Shown in pieces: positions 1 to 5,121 of a stretch of DNA of 11,604 nucleotides; position 1 is the stretch's first letter; every line of letters starts with the position of its first letter. Position numbers and translations under genes: made by a program. The stretch lies in NCBI GenBank assembly GCA_023248615.1, contig JAHFEI010000038.1, positions 1 to 11,604 on the forward strand. Reading direction: 5' to 3'. Under the pieces are notes generated by a model. It saw nothing but the letters and a program-made list of their open reading frames with translations, was not told where the DNA came from and did not search any database. This stretch comes from Nitrospinales bacterium (GTDB taxonomy: Bacteria; Nitrospinota_A; UBA7883; JACRGQ01).

Positions 1-1
1 T

Positions 2-955
2 CCATATCTCGTTCCCGTGGCGTTGGTAGCGTGGTGCGTAAGGGGCATGGCGGGCAGTTTTGGTAAGTGGGCCGCTTTTCCGCTCCGGCGGTTTGCAATG
101 GAATGGCTTGCCGCCATTGCCATTCTTGTGTGGGGAGGCATGGCTGTTTCGCCATACTCCGCCTTGGGGGCGCTTTTTCTTATTGCAGTTTGCAGGGTGG
201 TTGCGGCACGCGTGCGGGAAGCGGAGGCATCCCTCGCCGGGGAACTTGTGGCATGCGGATTATTGGTGGTCATGGCGGGGCTGGATTGGGCCAACTTGGC
301 ATACCTGCGCAACCCGTTGTACGCGATGGTCACATCTGCCGCAGTCGTTTTTTTTCTCTATAAAGCCGGATTTTTCGGCAGGTTCATGGCTTTGTTTTTT
401 TCCTTTGTCGGCGCTGTGGTTTTTTCTACTGCCGGACATGAGGCGTTTGCATTTTATTTTATTTCCGCCGTGATAGTGGAGGCAGGCGTGCGCATAAGGG
501 CTAAGGCGGATGGCGCCGGTACTGCGCCAGCTGGCACTTCGGACATTTTTATTCCGCTTTCGTTGTTGGTGGCTGGTATCTCAATTTTCTCCACAGGGGC
601 AACCGACCCGTTTGTATCTTACTTCGCGTTTGCCGGGGTTATGTGTGCCGGGGCGTTCCATGTATGGAGCGGGTTTGATTATGACCGGCATTGGACGGCG
701 GGAAATGTCTTAACCGGATTTTGCGGCGCATCGTTGCTTGCCTGCTCCGCATGGATTACCTCTTTCCTCCCGGCGGTCTCACTGCCGCTGATAGCGCTTT
801 CTGCAGGTATGGCGTTGTTGGCGCCCGCTACGGCGAGCTGGGCGCTTTCCGCCCCAGAGCGCGATGCAAAATGGCTTACCGCCATGGCGGGGGGGCTTGC
901 GGCGGTCTTGCTCGCCAAGTTGGTCTTGCCGGCCCTTTATGGTGTTAGCGTATGA
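2..955 (+). CDS. Polytopic membrane protein of unknown function (5' end cut by window edge)
   Basis: The frame is open to the left edge, with no stop before the first possible start (GTG at 17), so the true start probably lies outside the window. An ATG at 47 is preceded by AGGGG only one base away, too close to be a convincing start. From the GTG there are 312 residues, mostly hydrophobic. Roughly nine or ten membrane segments can be seen, for example near residues 28-57, 74-88, 100-116, 120-138, 142-160, 176-193, 200-218, 230-250, 253-277 and 284-308. The loops are short. The longest, near residues 160-175, is rich in Ala, Gly and Lys. The protein therefore sits in the inner membrane. I recognise no family motif, so no function is given; it could be a transporter, or a membrane subunit of a system encoded to the left. 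It ends with TGA at 953-955, and no terminator is evident directly after it. Confidence 0.75.
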   Translation, partial: PYLVPVALVAWCVRGMAGSFGKWAAFPLRRFAMEWLAAIAILVWGGMAVSPYSALGALFLIAVCRVVAARVREAEASLAGELVACGLLVVMAGLDWANLAYLRNPLYAMVTSAAVVFFLYKAGFFGRFMALFFSFVGAVVFSTAGHEAFAFYFISAVIVEAGVRIRAKADGAGTAPAGTSDIFIPLSLLVAGISIFSTGATDPFVSYFAFAGVMCAGAFHVWSGFDYDRHWTAGNVLTGFCGASLLACSAWITSFLPAVSLPLIALSAGMALLAPATASWALSAPERDAKWLTAMAGGLAAVLLAKLVLPALYGVSV

Positions 956-1036
956 ACGGCGACCAACACTATTGCTTGCGAAAAGGGACTGCCTTGCTCA
1001 TCGGTTGTCATTAGGTTGTTTAGGGAGCATATGTCT

Positions 1037-1041
1037 ATAAA
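1037..1041. repeat. Left target-site duplication (ATAAA) of the MITE
   Basis: ATAAA abuts the left terminal repeat and is repeated in direct orientation directly after the right terminal repeat (1225-1229). The match stops at exactly five bases on the outer side. Confidence 0.65.
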
Positions 1042-1059
1042 CCTCGATTCCGAAGTTGA
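1042..1059 (+). repeat. Left terminal inverted repeat of the MITE
   Basis: This 18-bp arm pairs perfectly with 1207-1224. The match ends at both borders: the next inner bases differ (TG against GC), and the outer bases belong to the ATAAA duplication. Confidence 0.8.
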
Positions 1060-1123
1060 TGTTTTTCTGCCATCAACGGGCAAGATAACAACTTTATAGT
1101 CAGCAGGTTATCAGTGTGCCTTC

Positions 1124-1140
1124 CAACTTCTCCGAAGTTG
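1124..1140. repeat. Internal palindrome of the MITE
   Basis: CAACTTC-TCC-GAAGTTG forms a 7-bp stem with a 3-base loop. Its right arm, with flanking bases (1130-1141), matches the inner 12 bases of the terminal repeat at 11 positions, in the same orientation as the left end. It may be a transposase-binding site or a remnant of an earlier end. Confidence 0.55.
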
Positions 1141-1206
1141 AAAATAGTACAGAAGGCAGTCAGGAAATGCCAGCTTTTTCCAATGGTTTATTGGGTTTCG
1201 TAAGGC

Positions 1207-1224
1207 TCAACTTCGGAATCGAGG
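1207..1224 (-). repeat. Right terminal inverted repeat of the MITE
   Basis: This is the exact reverse complement of 1042-1059. It is followed at once by the ATAAA direct repeat. Confidence 0.8.
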
Positions 1225-1229
1225 ATAAA
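1225..1229. repeat. Right target-site duplication (ATAAA) of the MITE
   Basis: Same five bases as at 1037-1041, directly abutting the right terminal repeat. Confidence 0.65.
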
Positions 1230-1313
1230 ACATTGGAGGGGGAGGTAGGGAAACTAACGGGCTATTTATGGGGGATTAAAGGATTGCCAATGCGGCTGTA
1301 TTCCTGCCAAGAG

Positions 1314-1341
1314 TAAAAACCACGCTGTGGCAAGCCCACAG
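1314..1341 (-). terminator. Possible weak intrinsic terminator of flgM
   Basis: Read on the minus strand just after the flgM stop, CTGTGG-GCTTG-CCACAG forms a 6-bp stem. CGTGG and a run of five T follow. An alternative 4-bp stem, CCAC-AGC-GTGG, directly precedes the T run. The place is right, but the stem is short and the T run is set off by five bases in the better-pairing form. Confidence 0.35.
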
Positions 1342-1352
1342 GCGGCAGTTTA

Positions 1353-1697
1353 CTACCCTTGGCTGTTCTTTACTACGTCTTCGATTATCTTGGTGGCTAT
1401 CTTGTCGCTACTGACGAAGTAGGTGCCGCTATCGATTTTATCTTTCAGCTCTTTCACTTTTTCCGCGCGGATATCCGGCGCTTTCTTTATCTGGTCGTGG
1501 ATTTTGGCCACTTCCCTGCCGAGGTCGGAAACAAGTATTTTTTCGGATGCGGATTGTGCGCCCTGCGGGGTCACAGCCATCTCTTTGGCCTGGGATGCCG
1601 CGCTGGTATACGCCGCCTTTCCCTTCTCGGCCGCCTTTCCGGCTCCGCCTACCCGATCTTTTTTGAACGGGTTCTGGTCCGGTCCATTGATCTTCAT
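1353..1697 (-). CDS. flgM: FlgM, anti-sigma-28 factor
   Basis: FlgM binds the flagellar sigma factor FliA (sigma-28) in the cytoplasm and holds late flagellar genes off until the hook-basal body is complete and FlgM is exported. The protein has 114 residues, slightly longer than the usual 90-100. It starts with the typical MKI segment. An Ala/Lys/Gly-rich stretch follows (about 17-50), as expected of the disordered export-competent N-terminal half. The conserved C-terminal sigma-binding region spans residues 53-108; it contains PDIRAEKVKELKDKIDSGTY (74-93) and then SSDKIATKIIED (96-107), the FlgM family signature. The ATG at 1697 has a strong ribosome binding site (AGGAGGG, 7 bases upstream). 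A consensus sigma-28 promoter precedes it, giving the usual FliA-FlgM feedback loop. No flgN or other flagellar structural gene lies nearby, so flgM appears detached from the main flagellar clusters. Confidence 0.93.
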   Translation of the reverse strand: MKINGPDQNPFKKDRVGGAGKAAEKGKAAYTSAASQAKEMAVTPQGAQSASEKILVSDLGREVAKIHDQIKKAPDIRAEKVKELKDKIDSGTYFVSSDKIATKIIEDVVKNSQG

Positions 1698-1740
1698 TTC
1701 AGTACCCTCCTAAAAACATTCGCCTGTTCAATTCGCTCAG

Positions 1741-1761
1741 ATACCATGTTTCACGTGGTAT
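1741..1761 (-). promoter_or_regulatory. Inverted repeat near the 5' end of the predicted flgM leader
   Basis: On the minus strand ATACCACGT-GAA-ACATGGTAT pairs over nine positions with one C-A mismatch; in plus-strand RNA that pair would be a G-U. It begins only a few bases after the transcription start expected from the sigma-28 promoter, and lies about 40 bases before the ribosome binding site. It could stabilise the mRNA or act as a DNA operator. No direct evidence separates these. Confidence 0.4.
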
Positions 1762-1771
1762 TCTAAGTTTC

Positions 1772-1798
1772 TTATCGGCATTGTATCAGAAAACTTTA
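1772..1798 (-). promoter_or_regulatory. Sigma-28 (FliA) promoter of flgM
   Basis: Read on the minus strand: TAAAGTTT (1798-1791), an 11-base spacer, then GCCGATAA (1779-1772). Both boxes and the spacing match the enterobacterial FliA consensus TAAAGTTT-N11-GCCGATAA at every position. Transcription should start near 1765, giving a leader of about 65-70 bases before flgM. Confidence 0.9.
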
Positions 1799-1890
1799 GG
1801 GGTTGCTTTGGATTAGTGGAAAGGCAGGCCGTTGATATTCAAGGCTCATTATCTTACAAAAAACTTTTTATCAGCTTTTTCCTATCTAAT

Positions 1891-1917
1891 ATTTCGGAAC
1901 ATCCGGCGGAAACTTTA
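1891..1917 (-). promoter_or_regulatory. Possible second, weaker sigma-28 promoter
   Basis: On the minus strand a perfect TAAAGTTT (1917-1910) is followed, after the correct 11 bases, by TCCGAAAT (1898-1891). That matches GCCGATAA at five of eight positions, including CCGA. It lies just after the stop of the FN3-domain gene and points to flgM, 119 bp upstream of the consensus promoter. It may be a secondary start or a decayed copy. The rest of the 237-bp gap between the two genes holds no other clear feature. Confidence 0.3.
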
Positions 1918-1934
1918 AGGTTTGCAGAATGTTT

Positions 1935-3242
1935 TTAGCGGTGTTCCCTTATGATGAACCTGCGGGGCGCTCCGCCCTCCCTTTTAAAGGAATAAGCGCC
2001 GGTTTTTGTCATGTCCACCTTGCGGTTATCGGTAAGGTCTGTCATTGTCGTTTTCGGGGTTCCGGCTATGGTTTTCCAGCTTATGGTCACTATGCTGTTT
2101 TGCCCGCCTTCTACCACCGCCGTCCACTTCTTTGATGAGTGGCGTATGTCTGCCGAGCGTTTGGCTCCGTTTTCTCCTTGCCGCTGGAAGTAAAGTGAGA
2201 GGTGTTGCGGCCATGCCGGTGGTTTGTGCGCATCCATGCCCTCGTAGTGGGCATTTTCCGTTTCCACCCCTATGTAGTTGTCGTCATCGCGGTAGGTGCC
2301 GTCGTTTGCCGCTATTTTCATCAGCCATCCTGTCGCTCCCCCGCCTGTAGTGCCAGCCGGTTTGTATTCGGTATTTTCCTGGTAGACCTTTGGTGCGGCG
2401 GGCGTGGGCGGGATAAGCAGGTCGATATTTTCGCCGGATGCATTATGCACCAGGTAGCCGTGGTAGGGGAGGAGAGTACCCATCTTGTGGAAGCCTCCGC
2501 CGCCGTATTCCCACATCGCAGAGCCGACATCTTGCGCCGTTGCCCCGTTGCGCGAGAGTACCTCTTTCCACTCCACCGGATACAGGAAGGGGGAGCCGAT
2601 AAGGTTCCAGCCCGGTTGCAACCGCACGGAAAAGGGTGCGTTGTTGTCTGCCGTTTTGCCGGCAAGGAACAGGTCTGTGTCTTTGGCCGAGAGGAACCAG
2701 TAGGCTTTGCCCGGCTCTATATTTTTTATGCTCTCGTACTCGTGGTAGCCATCCTTATCCATGGAGAATATGCGCCACTTGTCTTGTGAGTATGGAGGGA
2801 GATAGGAAAGGAAATCCTTAGGGTCATTGCTCTCGCGCAGATAGGGGGTGGAAAACGTGGCATAGTCCTTCGCGCTCCTGCTTCCCTTGAAGCTTAGGGT
2901 CTTGTAACCGTATCCCCTTGGCACAACCATAGGCGCTACAGAGGCGGCGGACTCTTCCCCATTCGCCCCTATCGCCGTTACTGCGAAAAAATAGGGCGCT
3001 CCGTTTACCAAGTCCGTCAACCTGGCAAAGGTGTCCGACAGTGGCTTTGTGTTAAGTTTTCGGAAGCCTCCTCCATCCACCTTTATGTAGATGTTGTACC
3101 CTGTCGCCTGCGGAGCCGCGCTCCACTCTATCCTGCACGCGGAGTCTGCCGCCTCTACCTTTCCCAGCGCCAGCGGGGCGGCAAGCGCCTGTCCGAAAGC
3201 CGGGAAAAATACCAGAAGCACGAGAATGTGTAGCCGCCTCAT
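1935..3242 (-). CDS. Exported protein with a fibronectin type III domain
   Basis: The product has 435 residues. An N-terminal signal peptide (Met-Arg-Arg, hydrophobic core 6-20, likely cleavage near ALA-AP at 20-22) directs it out of the cytoplasm. Residues about 22-108 look like one fibronectin III domain, with W40, TGYNIYIK (47-54) and PYFFAVTAIGANGEES (83-98). The middle (about 110-280) holds two similar modules built round PGKAYWFLSAK (177-187) and PYHGYLVHNAS (259-269), separated by LQPGWNLIGSPF (208-219), a motif common in secreted beta-rich proteins. The C-terminus (about 385-433, ending TDNRKVDMTKTGAYSFKREG then RRFIIRE) resembles the Ig-like tails of surface proteins. I see no catalytic site or membrane anchor, so it is probably periplasmic or secreted. 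The ATG overlaps the trpF stop (ATGA) and has AAGGTGAG before it, so translation is probably coupled. Its exact role is unknown. Confidence 0.85.
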   Translation of the reverse strand: MRRLHILVLLVFFPAFGQALAAPLALGKVEAADSACRIEWSAAPQATGYNIYIKVDGGGFRKLNTKPLSDTFARLTDLVNGAPYFFAVTAIGANGEESAASVAPMVVPRGYGYKTLSFKGSRSAKDYATFSTPYLRESNDPKDFLSYLPPYSQDKWRIFSMDKDGYHEYESIKNIEPGKAYWFLSAKDTDLFLAGKTADNNAPFSVRLQPGWNLIGSPFLYPVEWKEVLSRNGATAQDVGSAMWEYGGGGFHKMGTLLPYHGYLVHNASGENIDLLIPPTPAAPKVYQENTEYKPAGTTGGGATGWLMKIAANDGTYRDDDNYIGVETENAHYEGMDAHKPPAWPQHLSLYFQRQGENGAKRSADIRHSSKKWTAVVEGGQNSIVTISWKTIAGTPKTTMTDLTDNRKVDMTKTGAYSFKREGGAPRRFIIREHR

Positions 3243-3916
3243 TTCTCACCTTTGCGGAGCGCCGTAAAAAGCGCGGTCATTTTTTCTTCCGATTTGATGC
3301 CGGGTGACGTTTCCACACCGGAGGCCAGGTCTATGCCGTATGCGCCCAGCGCCGCCGCCTGAGCCGCATTCTCCGGCGAGATGCCGCCTGCGATAAAGGT
3401 TTTTGCCTTTGTGCGGGAGATAATTTCCTTCGCCAGTCTCCAGTCCGATTGCCTGCCGGAGCCGCCGAACATCCCATGCACTTGGGTATCCAGCACAAAG
3501 CCGTCGCATCCGCCGTCAAGATACGATTTCATAAGGGCCAGGAACGTCTCCACCGATTTGTCCGGCTGGCCTCCCTGTTCCGGCAGGTGGAGCGACTTGA
3601 AGACAGGTATCCCGAACGTATCGCGCACCTTTGCCGTTTCTTCCGGGGTTTCATTGGCCGTCAACTGGAAAAATCCGGGCTTTAGCCGCGCGGCAATTTG
3701 CGCATAAAGCTCCATGTCTGCGTTTGCCGTAAGCGCGAACATCCTTGGGGCGTACTCCTTAAACAGCGGGGATGCCTGTTCAACCGTCATCGTCCGGCGG
3801 GAGGAGGGGACTTGTACTACAACGCCGCAAAAATCCGCGCCGCTTTCGAATGAAAACCGGATGTCGTCTGGCCTGGTTTGGCCGCAGAGTTTTACTTTTG
3901 GGCGGTTTGTTTCCAC
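3239..3916 (-). CDS. trpF: TrpF-like phosphoribosylanthranilate isomerase, divergent
   Basis: TrpF converts N-(5'-phosphoribosyl)-anthranilate to CdRP, the third step of tryptophan synthesis, in a cytoplasmic (beta/alpha)8 barrel. At 225 residues the length is normal. Family marks are KLCGQTRPDD (9-18, with the catalytic Cys11), VLDTQ (141-145, catalytic Asp143), GGSGRQSDW (151-159), FIAGGISPENA (174-184) and DLASGVETSPGIKS (196-209), the phosphate-binding end. Other usually conserved parts differ: QLTA (84-87) replaces QLHG, and VVVQVPSSRR (32-41) replaces the common FxxxSPR form. The start is a GTG without a clear Shine-Dalgarno, 12 bases after the TAG of the upstream gene and in the same frame, which suggests reinitiation. 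No other trp gene is nearby. A true TrpF is most likely, but a relative with a shifted substrate is possible. Confidence 0.85.
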   Translation of the reverse strand: METNRPKVKLCGQTRPDDIRFSFESGADFCGVVVQVPSSRRTMTVEQASPLFKEYAPRMFALTANADMELYAQIAARLKPGFFQLTANETPEETAKVRDTFGIPVFKSLHLPEQGGQPDKSVETFLALMKSYLDGGCDGFVLDTQVHGMFGGSGRQSDWRLAKEIISRTKAKTFIAGGISPENAAQAAALGAYGIDLASGVETSPGIKSEEKMTALFTALRKGEK

Positions 3917-3928
3917 GTTCGCGGGTGG

Positions 3929-4471
3929 CTAGAAGCTCTCCAGCATTGTGCTTACCTGCTTGCTACGCAAAAAGCTGGTGCTTGATGCGGAAATGACGTT
4001 TCCGTTTTTGGCGTCAATGATTTTTACGACAAGGTCAACATCGCTTCCCTTTTGCAGGTCCGATATAGTGCCTACGATTATAGCATCGGCGCCTATGGCC
4101 TCGCCCAGCCGCTTGGCGGCGGCGCTATCCATGGTGCCGTTGTAGGAAATTCCCATCTGTTTTGCCGCTTTCGTAACCTCTCCCTCGGCGGGCGTTTGGA
4201 AAAGGCTTTTCATTACGCTTATCTCGGTGAACTTGGCGGTAAGGTATTTGCCCAGTTGCGAAGTTTTACCGCTGGGGTTCACGAAATCCATTACTGCCAC
4301 CTTGCGCGGGTGGCGGGTTGCGTTTTTCGACAGGTCGGTCGCCAGCTTGGTCAGTTTTTCCTGGAAGTAGCTGGCGTTCGTTGTCGGGTCAGGTGGCGGC
4401 CCCCTGAAGAGGAAACACGAGGGGAGCGACAGCGAAAGTAATATTACCGGGAGCAGGAAAATACGTTTCAT
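3929..4471 (-). CDS. Predicted lipoprotein of the FlgO/CsgG-like type
   Basis: With the ATG at 4471 the product has 180 residues and begins with a lipoprotein signal: MKR, a hydrophobic stretch (4-16), then lipobox LPSC with Cys19 as lipidation site. Phe at +2 does not suggest retention in the inner membrane, so the outer membrane is likely. The frame could be read 13 residues further upstream (to 4510), but that would bury the signal peptide. The mature part has KVAVMDFVNPSG (57-68), SQLGKYLTAKF (71-81), LGEAIGADAIIVGTIS (122-137) and VVKIIDAKNGNVISAS (148-163). This is the fold pattern of the FlgO domain, CsgG and LpoB-like proteins, which act in outer-membrane or flagellar assembly. Which of these it is cannot be told from the sequence. 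It seems to head the minus-strand cluster running to trpF and the FN3 protein. No strong ribosome binding site is visible. Confidence 0.8.
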   Translation of the reverse strand: MKRIFLLPVILLSLSLPSCFLFRGPPPDPTTNASYFQEKLTKLATDLSKNATRHPRKVAVMDFVNPSGKTSQLGKYLTAKFTEISVMKSLFQTPAEGEVTKAAKQMGISYNGTMDSAAAKRLGEAIGADAIIVGTISDLQKGSDVDLVVKIIDAKNGNVISASSTSFLRSKQVSTMLESF

Positions 4472-4602
4472 CACCGGTGTATATTTACCATAGCGCAGTC
4501 CCAAATACAAAGGATGATTTGGCGCGGCCTTATAGTAGAATGGATGGGGTGAGTGGAGTTACGGGTCGCTTGGTGTTTGTTCTTTTTCGCTAGGGGATAT
4601 TT

Positions 4603-5061
4603 GTGGATGCTGGGGAAGTAGGGACACGGATTAAGTTGCTCCGTTCCGTGGATTTTTTTTCTGCGTTTGTCGATGATGAGCTTGCCGAACTTTTGAAATT
4701 CGGCATTATAAAAAAATTCGGCGCCCAAGAATACATCATAAAGGAAGATTCCCTAGACTATTCGTTTTTTGTAATCCTGAAAGGCAAGGTAAGCATAATC
4801 AAGGAAAGCGCTAACAAGCGGCGTAAGCTGAAAATAGCTACGCTGGATGTAGGGGATTGTTTTGGGGAGATGGCGTTGCTACTGGACGGCCAGCGTTGCG
4901 CCAGCGTGATGGCGGCAATGGAGTGTTTCGCATTTGTCACGGACGGGCAATCGCTTGAGCAGATGGATATTGAAACCCAATTGAAGTTTATACGCCAAGT
5001 TGCAAAGCACATGGCGATAAAGTTGAAGAACCAAAGCACCGCCTTGGTGGAGGCCTTCTAG
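4603..5061 (+). CDS. Stand-alone cyclic-nucleotide-binding-domain protein
   Basis: The 152 residues consist almost wholly of one CRP-type cyclic nucleotide-binding domain. After a short N-terminal helix (LLRSVDFFSAFVDDELAELL, 12-31) come the beta-roll strands with YIIKEDSLDYSFFVILKG (44-61). The phosphate-binding cassette GDCFGEMALLLDGQRCASV (84-102) keeps the key Gly, Glu89, Arg98 and Ala-Ser of true cAMP/cGMP binders. A C-terminal helix (about 126-145) follows, but there is no helix-turn-helix, kinase or channel domain. It is probably a cytoplasmic nucleotide sensor acting through protein contacts, or a partner of a separate effector; the target is unknown. The start is a GTG with AGGGGAT eight bases upstream. 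It is divergent from the FlgO-like lipoprotein across about 130 bp, in which I see no convincing promoter, and converges on pal. Confidence 0.88.
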   Translation: MDAGEVGTRIKLLRSVDFFSAFVDDELAELLKFGIIKKFGAQEYIIKEDSLDYSFFVILKGKVSIIKESANKRRKLKIATLDVGDCFGEMALLLDGQRCASVMAAMECFAFVTDGQSLEQMDIETQLKFIRQVAKHMAIKLKNQSTALVEAF

Positions 5062-5068
5062 CCCGCCA

Positions 5069-5098
5069 GCGGGATTCGGCAAGCAAGCCGAACCCCGC
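5069..5098. terminator. Strong hairpin between convergent genes
   Basis: GCGGG-A-TTCGGC (5069-5080), loop AAGCAA, then GCCGAA-C-CCCGC (5087-5098) gives eleven pairs and one A-C mismatch. It starts eight bases after the stop of the cyclic-nucleotide-binding gene and lies 23 bases beyond the stop of pal. No T run follows on either strand, so it is at best an atypical bidirectional terminator; it may instead protect the 3' ends of both mRNAs. Confidence 0.5.
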
Positions 5099-5121
5099 CA
5101 CTGCGCGAGATAAAGGCAAAC

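Larger units (their letters stand above)
1042..1224. mobile_element. MITE-like element, 183 bp, with 18-bp terminal inverted repeats
   Basis: The left end reads CCTCGATTCCGAAGTTGA (1042-1059). Its exact reverse complement, TCAACTTCGGAATCGAGG, ends the element at 1207-1224. ATAAA lies directly outside both ends (1037-1041 and 1225-1229), as expected of a 5-bp target-site duplication. The interior holds a further near-copy of the inner half of the repeat (1130-1141, 11 of 12 bases) within a small palindrome. No transposase is encoded, so movement would depend on an enzyme supplied in trans. Short length, perfect inverted ends and a flanking duplication together define a MITE or an internally deleted insertion sequence. 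The 5-bp AT-rich duplication would fit several IS groups (IS1634 is one); I do not assign a family. Confidence 0.75.

Noticed and set aside
1116..1316. 66-codon plus-strand ORF with a GTG start
   Set aside because: It begins inside the MITE and runs across its right end into unrelated DNA. It has no ribosome binding site, and its sequence resembles no protein family.
4472..4510. N-terminal extension of the FlgO/CsgG-like lipoprotein to 4510
   Set aside because: It would put 13 extra residues before a clear lipoprotein signal peptide that begins naturally at the ATG at 4471.
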